From: Antedon mediterranea
Lineage: Eukaryota; Echinodermata; Crinoidea; Comatulida; Antedonidae
Length of the DNA stretch: 64,000 nucleotides
Direction: 5' to 3'
NCBI RefSeq assembly: GCF_964355755.1
Contig: NC_092670.1
Coordinates: forward strand, 4,673,001-4,737,000
Shown here: positions 1 to 13,500 of the stretch, in pieces
Layout of the letters: each line of letters opens with the position of its first letter
Position numbering within the stretch: position 1 is the first letter of the stretch
Translations under genes and position numbers: made by a program
Notes under the pieces: generated by a model
The model's input: only the letters and a program-made list of their open reading frames with translations
What the model was told of the DNA's origin: nothing
Databases searched by the model: none

Positions 1-56
1 CATCAACCAATATTTGACAACATAACGTAGGCAAATTCAGGAGTAGGTATACCGTA

Positions 57-212
57 AAGCCTTGTCTACACTATCAAACTTCATGTGACAAAAAAAATGC
101 CCATATATGGACACGATGTCATATCACTACCATATTTGGGTATATCATCACCATTTGTAGGCAAATCACACTTTTTTGTCAAACTAGTTTGATAGTTTTT
201 AGGCAGAGCTTA
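57..212. mobile_element. Small non-autonomous DNA element (MITE), copy A
   Basis: Imperfect inverted ends: the left begins aagccttgtctacactatc and the right ends aggcagagctt, whose complement matches. A second copy of ends and body lies at 32970-33150. No coding capacity. Superfamily not assigned. Confidence 0.6.
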
Positions 213-1441
213 AAGCATTGGAAGTTAATTTTGAAAATTAAGCCTGTCAAATGTATGTAATAAATATTAACTATGTAACAGTAAGCATTAGTTTCAGTAA
301 TTTTCTATATATGTCTAGGTATTCCTGTAAAATGACCTGATTGTTCAAACTAGTGGAAATAAGTTTAGTAAACACAATTCCAGACATTATTTGCATTCTA
401 TATTTAACTTGCGTCTGAGGTTGATCAACAATGGAATTCAACACCTTCTAGCTATAGTTACTTAAACGTATTTAACTTGTTTAGATAAAGGTTTAAAAAT
501 GTGTGAGCAAGTACAATATTTGAAGAAAGGTGTGTATTGATTTGCTACCTGTCATTTAGTACATTTATTAATGTTCTTTTATACAATATTTTGTCTTATT
601 GTGCTACCATCAACTCTCTCAATTCTAGACTTGGTGAAATTAAGAAATTTCCCAATACCAGTTTGGTTCAAAAGGTCATAAATTCTTTCTATATTGCATT
701 TGAAAAACCAGACATTTTAAACTGGCCTATGGGTGTCTGATGGCAGTGCTGACTGTACAATATAATAACCACATCCAACAGGCACACTGGCAAAAACAGG
801 ATGCCTTATAGTTAGAGTCATTCTGATTCACAGCTCATGAGTGTATCCAGAAGATTTTTGTATGAGGTTAAATAGGTGAGGGACTTTACTATTAACTATT
901 GTGAGAATGATATAGTTTAACAGTATAGTTGCCTTACTCCCCTTTCAAAAATATTTATAAACTCCAAAAATATAGCAACTCAAATGTCATCTAAGTGATT
1001 CTACATTTTTTTTCCATTTTTTTAACTGTTCTGTATATAGGCCTACTATGCTTTTATCTTTCTGTATTTTTATATGTTATAATTTTTCTTCACTTTTAAA
1101 CTTGTAACTGGACCATTTTGGAAAGAAGTACTGCATTACTGAAAATGTAATCCAGTCAAAAGAAAGAATAAATAAATAAATAACATTTCAGAACATTTAA
1201 CGAAAGTATTCATGCAATTTTTATAAAAAATTAATAAATGATTAATTGTTTTATTTTCCAAAAAAATTATGACCATTTTGTTTTCAAAAATAAAATATAT
1301 AAAAAAAGTCATGCAGTCAAAACTTGGGGGAGGGTGTGAAACTAAAAAGTTTTGGCCCAACAGGTATATGATAATGCAAATACGGACAAATCAATATATG
1401 ATCATAATGAACTGATGACAAATATAAATGTTAAAACCTAC
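213..1441. other. Intronic AT-rich DNA downstream of exon 14
   Basis: Apart from the fragment at 660-762 and a short (aaat)n run near 1168, nothing is recognised. No exon encoding the expected continuation towards the phosphatase domain is visible on the minus strand. Confidence 0.5.
660..762. mobile_element. Fragment of a pogo/Tigger-like MITE
   Basis: The stretch resembles the right half of the element at 32932-33296 and ends with gctgactgta, close to the agttgactgta end there. The left end is not recognised. Confidence 0.4.
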
Positions 1442-1598
1442 CATTTGGACGTACGGTTAGCACCAACTCTTTTGACATGGCAATCCCCATCGATCGAATT
1501 GTTGCAACTACTTTCTCGTGCGATACTTTACTTACATCTAAGTCATTTAAAAATAATATTTGGTCACCTTCATTTAAACGAGGAATACAAAGGTCAGC
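1442..1598 (-). CDS. PTPN4: PTPN4-like exon 14 (PDZ, second half)
   Basis: 157 bases, acceptor tttccattcag, donor aatg|gtaggt, phase 0 in and 1 out. Encodes [35 protein letters not shown] and [10 protein letters not shown]. His in SHEKVV occupies the helix-2 position that selects class I ligands (S/T-x-hydrophobic). It is separated from exon 13 by a 121-bp intron. No later exon is visible in 1-1441. Confidence 0.97.
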
Positions 1599-4500
1599 CT
1601 GAATGGAAAAAAAAAGTAAATGATTAATTATTAATTGAAATAATAACAAAAAAAAGTCTAAGCTGAATGTAAATTATTATAGACTTGATTGCAATATGAA
1701 GTACTGTAACATAACGTACCGGCGTGTTCGGTGCTACACGTGACACGATAACTGGAGTGTTCTGATCTGATCCGCCTTTCACGTTAAAACCAAACCTTCC
1801 CTGCTTGTCTGGAACCATACGTATCGTAACTAAATTTGCTGAAGTTACACCATTTGTCTAAGGAACAAGGAAAAGAAATGAAAATATCATTATCTATTTT
1901 TTGATGAATGGTAAATATTAACGAATTGAACAGAATTGAACTTTGATGCTTTTAACTTCTACTATATCACAATCAGAGTGACATTTATTTGACCTTTTGG
2001 GAAAAAGTAAATTGCTGCTAAAAATTCAACAATTATAATAAATATAATATCAGTCCCAAATGAATAAAATGAATCCAAGAACCTGGGGTCAGATTTATCA
2101 AACATACTTAAGTCATATTAACTTTGTTTTCGCAATGATTTTGCTTAAGTTTTCAAAATAACCGAAGAAAATATTTCTACATTTTTTCCATTCAATAAGA
2201 AAAAAAAAACTGTTTTGATATAAAGTTTTTTTTATCTGCGCACTACTGATAATTGACAGAGGCCTTGAAGTTCAACACGTTCAAGTTTTTGTAATTACCT
2301 TGGTAGGAGGATATATTTTAGTCAGAGATATTTGTAGGTGTTTGTCTATTAGCAGGTGAACGTCAGAACTAAAAGACGGATCTTTAACAAACCACAGATG
2401 ATAGATATGTGGTCATGGAAGACTCCATTCTGTTTTAAAGGCAATCCGGAATAGTAGCCATATTCAATTCACCAATTACACTTAAGTATTTCACTTAACT
2501 CAATGAATATTTAATATTTAAGTATTCCCCTTCCATTAGCATAAGTTTGAATGGTTAATATCGTCACTGGATCTTAATTCTGGACCAGTTTTTATTTACT
2601 AATTTTAGGCCAATACTACTAAGACGGATCTTTATCAGAATTCTTTTTTTCCCTTTATACTTCTGGCGGAGGTTGTAACTATCTGACCGCTCTTTTCATT
2701 ATATTTGTAATTGATATAACATGCTTCAAAACTCACCAGACCATAATTGCCTGTGGTCAAATCATAAGACTTGCCATTGACGTTTGAAGGAGGACTGCCA
2801 TCATCTATAAATAAAATATCTGGAGAGCTACCACTTAACCGATGCTTTTTAGAGAAACCATTTATTCTGAAAAAAATGAAAAAAGATATGTTAATTTGTT
2901 AATACCAATCGTTTTTTCCCCAAGATGACCACTTGTAAAGTTTGAGTCTCAGTTGACATGACGATGTACTGTACAATTTATTTTACCATCAATGAAGATT
3001 AGAAGATCTTACAATGGAGTGAAATCATCAGATCAAATTGATATGTGCTGATTCTGGTATCATCGTCTGATGCTTAATGGTTTTGCATCAACATAAGAGC
3101 CATTCTCGGCATCTTTGGGGAATATACAATAACCTATTAATATTAATTGTTTCCCAAAACAAACTACTTGGGCTATATTCATTTTATCAAACTGCCTGGG
3201 TACATAACAAAAATAAGAATTAAGCCAAATAAATGTTCAGAGCATTAAAAGATTGTTTCAGAGAAAGATACACTACTTGGGTTAGTTCTCTGATATTGAT
3301 TGCACACCAGAATAATGTAAATTTATTTTCATAATGTTCCTAGAAAGTAAACCCCCCCCCCCTATAATGCTACTACATATATACTATTTAAAAATCTGCA
3401 TGCGCACCATAATAATATATATTTATTTTTGCAGTGTTTTAAGAAAGTACAACAGCCCCATAGGCTATTTGGAACGACTTTTTCCCAGAAAAACTATGCA
3501 AGACTACTTCTCTCATTGAAAAGCCTGGTTGCCCAGCAAAATAATATTATGAAAAAAAATTGTTCACAGAAAATACTACTCAAGCCTGGTTGCCCAGCAA
3601 AATAATATTATAATATTCCTTTTTTAAGTGTTCATAGAAAGTACAAAATATCTCCCTAGGCTATATGGCAAGATTTTTCCTAGAAAATACTACTCAAAAC
3701 TCTCTTATTGAACAGCCTGGTGGTTCACAAAAGAAAGGTAATAGTAATTTTTACAGTGTTCGTAGAAAATACAATAGCCCCCTATAGGCTATGGAAAGAC
3801 TTTTTCCCAGAAAAAAAAACAACGCAGGATTAATTAGCCTGGTTGCCCATTAAAGTAAGAAGCAATATTCATTTTAAGTCCTTGCAGTATGCACAAGATC
3901 TTGAAGAATTTTTTCTCCTGTATAAGATTAATTTATTAAACATACTGGGTTCCCACCAAGAAAAATGTTCACGATAGCATACAAATAATTAATGTTTCTG
4001 AGTTGGATAGCGAGAATATTTCATGAATTATTTTTTTATATTCATCATTGAAAAAGGCTATGCCAAGAAACTAGGCCATTCAAAAAGGCAGTGTTCCAAT
4101 TTTGGACACGGATTAAAACAGTTATAGATGCACTGACGGTTGATTTTCAGGAATCAGACAACCACCATGTGTGGCAAAATGCTTTTCGCATATGTTGCAT
4201 AATTAACAAATCAAATTGAAAGAATATAACACATGATAAAATATACTATACACAGTAAAGTACCATCATTATCAAACATTATGGCTTCTCAGAACTCACT
4301 GTGCATAAATGAAAAGGTTACAATTTCCCAGAATGTTGAATTAATATTAATTATGCTGAAAACAAGCCATAATTGATTGATTCAGCAAAAAATTAAATTT
4401 ACATAATTATTTTGGAAAATCTATATAAAACACTAAATTGAATATGTCATATTTATTTTACTCTATTCTCTCAACTTCAAGCACCTGGTGTCTAAACTAT

Positions 4501-7500
4501 GAACCCCTAGATATCTGAGCTGACCCACATTGTCCAATTTCTAGGAAAGTCCAATTTGCAGTATTACCTAATCTTTAATAATCAAGTTTATCAAGTACTA
4601 TCTGCAGGTGTTTTAACAATAGAAAAAGGTGCAATTTACAAAGTGTGTAAGTGCTGATAAATTGTAGGAGAGTTTTAAAAGAGCTGTGTTTGCTGTGAGA
4701 AAATAACCAGTTATCTGGTAGCTGAACATTTAAAATACGGGTAATGGCATTCCCAAAGTCAATCAGTTGTTTGGATGTTAGATTAGACCAAACTGATTAA
4801 AATATCACTGTGCCACTTTTAGCTGCGATTGACCGCTAATTACCATGTTTCAACTACTGAAACGTCTTCACTGTTTGATCATCTTAGAGTACTGTACATC
4901 ACAGTCATTTAAACACTTTTTGGGAGCACAAACTAAGTTGTATCAATCAGTTAGTATATCAATTATATCTTTATAAATTTCAATAAATATTTTAAATTAA
5001 ATTAAGGCCATTCGTTCTTCAAAGACCATAGCACACAGTTGTTCTAATGATCAGCTTCAACTGGATGGACCACCCTCGTAAAATATTGTTGAAATAAATA
5101 AATAAATAAATAAAATATTTTTAACTTTAACTTCAACTTCAGACAAATCAAGGTCTGGAGCCAGGATTATCAACACGTTTTACAGGTTTGTCTGGTTCTT
5201 TTATGCAACCGAAGAAAAAGCTTAAATAGTGCTGATAATGCAGAATTCTATAGAACTCCATATAGACGGATTCTATGAAACGAATATTGAAGGCTGCAAC
5301 ATACTTTTGTTCGCAAATCCTGAATTACATGGGCTTTGCACTATGCTCTTGCATTGAAAATTAATTGCAATTTCCAAGAAAGAAGTTCTTAAAATTCGCA
5401 GAAGAGAATATTAATAGTACAAAATTCAGATTGCGAATTATATTCTCACGCTATGTAGTGATGATAAAACCATAAAAATAACCAATTTACTATTTATTTA
5501 TTCATTATTATTAATAAATGTATTTATACAAATTGATGTTAGTCATTTTATGTTACAATAAAAATGATAACATTTTGATTTTGCTGATATTTCTCTGAAC
5601 CGGTGGAAAGGCTCTCTTTTCAGTACATTTATGTCAACTTATATTAGTGTGGTTGAGACTGAAAATAAAATAATTAAACAATAAAGTAGTGAAATAGAAT
5701 ACTGATCCAAAGAAAATATTACTCTAAAAAATCTGACTAAAAAAAGAATATAAAAATAAAAAAATTATTTAAAATAACACTCTTTATGTACAATGTTTTC
5801 CGTCAGGTATGCCGGGATGCCAAGTGGAGTTGTATGTGTTGGCGTACAATGTTTTAAGTTGGGTACACTGGGTGGTCATTTGTGCATAGAACCTGTAGCA
5901 GTCTAGCACCATGCTTGGAGGTGATCCATATTTCTTGACGGAAATTATTGATATATTATATACGAAATCATTTTGCCTAATTCATTCCTAACATTAATTT
6001 CTTGAGTATTTTATAAGGAATGACGTTATTGGGCTGTAAATAGGTTGGATAATAAACGCTCTAGATATTAATTGGCTCAGAAACTAGGTTGCGTTACTAA
6101 TTAATTCAATCATAACACTTTATCACTCAGTTGTTCTCATTGCTTAGAGGTCACAATTTCACTTATTAGGATTTCATATGTAAAATCGTATGTGCAACCG
6201 TTATTAATAAAATGTTATTAATATGAATGAGCATTATTAATATCGCTTATATTATAAATTGAATATTGTCAGTTTTTTCTTGATACAATACGTAAACAAG
6301 TTGATGTACAGTAGAACTCCTATAAAGAGGACCCTTTGTTGGGTCCTGAAGGTGTCCCTTAATAAATAGGAGTTCTACTGTGTCCCCTGATTAGGGTTGG
6401 CTGCAGTGGTAAAAACATACATTTCCTTTTATTCGTTTCACAATTAAGTAAATAGAATCGGTGTTGTATATCACATACAGTATTATACTTCTATTCATCA
6501 CATCTATACATTTTAAAAGATAGAGAATTTCTGCCCAGCTATAATGGTGCAAATAAAAAAAATTAAATTGGTAATAATTAGAAAATCTCAGAGAAGACCA
6601 ATGTTCTCGGATAAGGACTATAAACCGTAGGTCCAGTGTACACATCTAGCTCGTGTGCACTTTAAAGAACCTAGTACATCTTTCGAGACGAGTAGTATTA
6701 GTACATCACAGCCACTGATCACCAACTGGGCCCTCTGGGAGACCAGTCTTTGACTGAAGAGGTTACCCAGTATAAATATAAATTTCAATTCAATTGCCCA
6801 AATAATAAATAAATTGCAGACAAGTCAGAAATGAAAGTTTAGGGTGTTTATAAATAGTCTGTCATTTCTTTACTATAATTGTTTTATGTTAAATTTACTG
6901 AATGAAGAATAGGCAATATCATGCAATGGAAGCCAGGGGTGAATATTTACCTAATAGTGTATGCATTTTGTACTTTAATAACTTACTTTGATTTTTCATG
7001 TGGAGATGAAGGGATTTTACCATCAAAACTAAAGAAACGACTGTTTCTCCTATAAAACAAAATAAAAAACAAAAGTTTTAAAATAATGGAGTATAAAAGA
7101 TTTGAAAAAAAAAAATGTTACTAAAAGTAAAAGGAAAGGATAAATGTATTTATTTTGTTATCACTAAAACAATAATAATTCCACAGAAATTCTTTATTTT
7201 TTAGCATTCTGAAAATTATACTTGTTTTTTGTGCATTGGCTTGCCCAGAGTTTTTACTATACATTTTCTGCTGGGCTACTAAATTGAATCCCCTAGGCTA
7301 CTAAATTGATTCCCCTAGGCTACTAAATTGATTCCCATAGGCTACTAAATTGATTCCCCTAGGCTACTAAATTGATTCCCCTAGGCTACTAAATTGATTC
7401 CCCTAGGCTACTAAATTGATTTCCCTAGGCTACTAAATTGATTCCCCTGGGCTACTAAATTGATTCCCCTAGGCTACTAAATTGATTCCCCTAGGCTACT

Positions 7501-10500
7501 AAATTGATTCCCCTAGGCTACTAAATTGATTCCCCTAGGCTACTAAATTGAACCCATTAGGCTACTTTAAACCTACCCAACCCAACCCACCTTACCCTTG
7601 GCCACAATTAAACCACCCATAGGCTATTAAATTGAACCACCCATAGGCTATTAAATTGAACCAAAGAATATATATCACAAGAATGAGTATTCCGCGATTT
7701 TTGCATGAGAAATTTGTAACAGAGAGCTCCAGTGAGTGATGCCCGCCCTCATAAGGGCGGATGTATACATACTAAATAAGACTTGATTTAATAGACATGA
7801 TACATGTCACATTAAATAGAATTATGATGATAGTTTTTGCAATTGTAAACTATTTTATAATACATATTTATTAACAAACTAGTGTTTATTCACTTTTACA
7901 GACAATTATTTACTAACATGCTAAGTTAGTTCACAAAAAAGGCCTAACACAGCAACACCAAAAATCAACGAATATTACTCAGCACGGCCTATTCTTTACC
8001 ATTGCCGTGTACTACTGTACGCCCGGTAAATTAAGTATTGTTTTTATGATATAAATTAGTATAAAACACATGTTATTAATAGGAGAAAATGTTAAATGTC
8101 ATTAACATTTATTTGTTTTACCAGAAACAAGTTAAATATAGGAATATTATTAAACTATCCTTCGTGAAAACGCGTAAACACGAACACGCCCGGTCACGCT
8201 ATCGTAGCGCCCGGTTGATAAATCAAACTGTTTATACGGCTGTTTTTACTAAATAAATTGCATAAAACGAACAATTAAATATTCAAATAGTATTTAACAT
8301 GATGTTGGCACGTAGTTGATAACATTTTTATCATCGGAAAATACTCCGGTGGTCCAGCATTTGATTAGTGAAACCTTCACAAAAAGTTGTATACATCCCA
8401 GATACATCCACACTTATGGCGGCGCCCTACCACATGGACAATATTACTGTTACAGGGAAAATCGCGGATTACTCATTCTTGTGATATATATTCTTTGATT
8501 GAACCCCCTTAGGCTACTCAATTGAACCCCCTTAGGCTACTCAATTGAACCCCCTTAGGCTACTCAATTGAACCCACTTAGGCTACTCAATTGAACCCCC
8601 TTTGGGTACTAAATTGAACACCTCACTACTAAATTGAACCCCACTATTAAATTGAACCTTGGCCACCAAAATGAGAATTTGTATAAAACCTTTCCATAAA
8701 CTTTTGACATATTTCAAGGCACTACAACCAATGTCATCGTTCAATAAGTACTACTGAATTATAATAGTTACTTTACAATTATTGCCTACAGCAATATTGT
8801 TAACAAGAATGTTGTTTTTAGGATTTTGCATGGATTAGCAATAAATCTTCCAAATTCAAGACGATTCTGGGAATTTCACGTTCGCAAAATTGTTTTCATG
8901 TTTGCAAAATTGTTTTCACTGTAAATCTTTTGTGACTATCAAACTGGATGCGTCAAAACGACGAACCACGGGCAGCATACGTGTACGAATGGGTGGGCGC
9001 TGATGTATTTTGTATGGTATATGGGATGCGTGGGTGGTGCAGATAAAAGAAAGAGTGGGAGAAGCTAACATTTAGGCATTAATTACTGCTAATTTGAGAC
9101 AGATGCCAAGACGATTTGTTTACAGACTTATTCAATGACGTCTATCATGTTTCTCATGGAATACAATGTAAAAGAGAAGACACTATCCAATCAAAAGCAT
9201 ATCGACAGCATAGATACTTCAATTGGCCAATCAAAGAGGTTTATACCTCCATGATTGGCCAATCACCTGCCATCACAGGCCACTGATAAATTTGAATTGT
9301 AAATTAATATCAATCCCTTTATGTCTTCTAGCAATACTATACAATTTTATTATTGATTGAAGGTGCATATTCTTGGAATTGCAATAAAAATGTTTAAAAC
9401 GAAAAATAAATTTGTATTCATGTCGATTTTGCTTATTCATGTGTTGTAACAAAAAGATGTTATTTTTAGTAATTCTTAGAAACTGCATTTGATGGGTATG
9501 TTTTAGTGAAGAAACATGTTTTAGTATTCCAAGTACTGTAAATAATTGATTGACAAACTGCAATTTAATAATTGAAATACTAAAATAAGGTGATGCAACA
9601 AACTGTATTGTTTCTAATAAACGCCTCGCCCCAAATAAACACCCCCTCTGAGATTTTTTTCCATATTTTAATGAGTGCTCAAATAGAATTGCATGGGTAT
9701 ACAGTTCATATAGGAGCCTTAAATTGGTATTAAAGGGAACTATATTTATTTCACCCACTAGCGATGGACGTATTGCTGTTCAAATAAATAGAAAACGGAA
9801 TATGGCCTAGATATAGCTTGCACATTAACTTGTTTTTCAACAAACTATGTAACTGTTTTAAAGCAGCCTGTTTAGGTAATTTTGGGTGTAAACGCGCCTC
9901 CCCCCCCCCCTGGGGCGTTTATTAGAAACAATATGGTAATTTGCGCTTACAGTAGCACGATAGTCCAATACTGCAGTTCAATTTATAAAAAAAAAAAGGA
10001 AAAACATAAAACATAAACATAAAAATATACAAAGAACATGAAATTGTAAGTACTGTAGTTTATGGTACAATTAAAGTTCTAAAGACATTATCAGTAACTA
10101 TAAACAATTTCACTATTCCTGCTTACAATATATTTACATAGGGAAATAACTAAGAAACAGAAAGTAAACAATGAAAATGAAACAGGATCTGCGGAAAAGG
10201 GAAACATCCTATTTGTATGTACAACAGGAAACTTGGCAATGTGTATTATAGTGTATTACTTGTATCATCTATGAAATGAGATAGGATGTCTCATGACATG
10301 GACTTGCAAAACCCAACTAAACAATCGTACATCAATTAACCATGCATAAATATAGAATGAAGGAAATGGGAAATCTCAACCACCAGTACCAGGTATAAAA
10401 TAATACACAATGGTAAATAAGATAACTTGAAATTCGTACATAATAATAATGGTATTGTCTCATGCAAAGTTAAAACATTAACGGAAACACAAAAATATCA

Positions 10501-13500
10501 AAACAATTCTATCTAAAGTTATCAACAGAAATATCAAGAAAAAGTCATTTGAATCATCGACAATAATTATATTTAAAAAAAAGGATGCCATGTAGTAAAG
10601 TTCCTAACCAATCAACCTGATATGTGTACAAATAAATTTAATAAATTAGTAGGCTAAAGTTGCTTTCTATCATTTAGCAATCCTTAGAATAACACTTTCT
10701 GATTTCGAGTTACATCTGTCTTTGCAGCCATCAATTTACCAAACACTCTGGGCATGCTCATAAGTTTTAGAACAGACGCAGAAGGTTAAACCTTGATAGC
10801 TACATATTTCATTTCATCATGGAAATAAAATAATAATCAGCTACATACAGTATAAAAAAACGATTTTAAAAATCACTTACTGATTTTCAACTTCCGGTCT
10901 GTTAGAAGGTATGTAGGCAGGCAAAGTTCGGCTTTCCGCTCGGATTACTTCCGTTGTCGTTCCTCCTATTGTCCTCCTTACTACCTTCTTACTCGGTGAC
11001 CTACAGTACATCAAGGAAAAAACAATGCTCATTAAGAAAAAAACGGATATTACAACCAGTGATTCATCGCGAAAAAATATCCCCAATTTAGTTAGTATCC
11101 ATTGGCAGCCGCAATTAGAAACTCACAACAAAGAGAGTATTCTTACAAATTAATAATAATTAACTACTAGTACTGTATTCATAATTGGTAATTATTATTA
11201 ATTAGTAATTACAAATAACCTTGAAATAATGATATAGAGGAATACAACAGAATTGAACTATCATCTTCTATCAACTTGACTCTTATAATATGTGAAAATC
11301 TGTGAAAAAGCACTCCAGCCTATATATACAAAGTCTGACGTAAATAACCTGAACTGTATTATACTTCTTGAGTTTTTGACCCAGATGATAAATGTATCAC
11401 CCACTAGCAACTATTGATATCTGAAATGACACCTTAATCATACAATTGGTATCAAATATATAATCTGATAAGACAGGGATAAGAACAAATATACACAATA
11501 AATAAATAATGAGAATCTCCATACACACTAACTAAACAAACACATCATATCAATACAAAATTCTGAATCACATGTCATTACATAATAATAGTAAATATAT
11601 TATTACAACAGAGTTTGTGATAGGATCTGTGGTACTGTATATGACTAAAACCTAATAAATGATTTCTTATGAAATGTATGGCATATCCAACTGAGCACAC
11701 ACAAGGGAAAACCACAAGTCACCTATTTATTTGTGATTCACCAAACCCATTTCCAGTGGTTTCCTTAATATCAATATTGCGTACATTTACAGTATATTGC
11801 GACGTATCAAAACATTTCAAGGCGCAATACAGAACTAAAACTAAATGTTAATGTTAAGCAATGATATGAAAAAAGTGTGATTTTAAGATTTAAAAATTTA
11901 ATTAGATTTGAAGGCCTACAAATATGCTGTTGAAATGGAAATAAAATGATATTAAAAGTAACAGAATAAAAATCAATTTTGAATAAAATAAGTAAAATAA
12001 AATAAATTAGAATGTGACATCAATTAATAAAAAAAATTTTCTTTATTGATTCTCACATTTACTTTATTTTGAAAACACATAAACCTAACTTTAGTAAGTT
12101 CCTTTAAGCTCATCAAAAGTTGCACTTGACATTATTTTCTATGAAATTGTTAAACAAATTGAAATTAATGATACATAATATTAAACTATTTAAAATTAAT
12201 TTTATTTCATCATGTGTTAAAACATTTATAAAACATGAAATTTGTTTTCCAGAAACAAAAGGTAATAAAAAATTTTCATTTAAAACTAAATGAACAAATA
12301 AATAAAAATAAAACAAACCTATTCCCGGCAACGGAGTAGGGTAAATATCTTCGATCATTTCTCGATTTAGGCTCTAAATCTAATGTAGACATTCCTCCAT
12401 GAAGGTTCATCAATAAGTCCATAGAAAATGGAAAACCCAACATACTTAGAACACCACACCTCCAACAACCAGTTATCAAATACAACACATGCCACATGGA
12501 CACACCACAGACATATGAATGTGTCACTATCATAGAATTTGATTGGTTGTGAAACAAACCACATGAATATGTATGTTGTAACACAAGCAAGGAATTTGAT
12601 TGGCTGAGGAACAGACTACAATACATAAATATGGTCATGCTGTCATAAGCAAAGTATCTGATTGGCTCAAACAACCCAGATACTACCACTGTAAAGAATT
12701 AAATAATGGAATTCAATCCAATAATGGTTGTTTGAAGTAACAAAATTTAATTGGCTGAAGAACAAACCACAAAACATATGAATATTCATGATTATCGAAA
12801 ATTAAGCTTCTATTATTAGAAAAAGCAATTCCTCCTCAGGCACGGTGAATTATTCATTGGTTTGTGGAAAACCACATCACTCCAGATTCATTGTATGACT
12901 AGTTAGTACTGCACTATACCATTTATATTGATAACCTATACACAGAGATCTCAACTTGAAATCAAATATTGGGACCAGGGACTACACTAAAAGTGCGGCC
13001 AAATCATAAAGGTTTGTTACATAAAAAAAATACATATTAGAGGTCATTATCAAAAACATCTAGGGCGATCAGCATCTATAGTAAGCCAAGGGTATGACAG
13101 GGGCTTTCCAAGTGGTGCATACGCCAATATACATCGCAAGTTTTGTTTAAAAAGGGTGGAAATGCGTCCCTAATGATTTAAAAGGCATAGTACTGTATTT
13201 GAGAATAACATAATTCAATCAGGATGTTTTTTTATCGTGAGAAATTGCATCTTTACCGGGAGATTACCTAATACTAAATATCGGTAAAAGGTCCATCTAC
13301 TATTCAATATGAAAGAGAAGTTGATTACCAAGGAAAGAACCTAACATATTTATGCGGGAAAGACTTAGGAGGTCCATCTATTATTCAATATTTAAGAAAG
13401 AGAAGTTGATTACCAAGGAAAGAACCTAACATATTTATGCGGGAAAGACTTAGGAGGTCCATCTATTATTCAATATTTAAGAAAGAGAAGTTGATTACCA

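Noticed and set aside
1-1441. Phosphatase-domain exon of the PTPN4-like gene
   Set aside because: No minus-strand segment resembling the expected sequence after the PDZ domain was found, so the gene is left truncated at the window edge.
9273-9758. 161-codon minus-strand ORF
   Set aside because: Overlaps one end of a MITE, has no recognisable domain and lies in an intron on AT-rich DNA.
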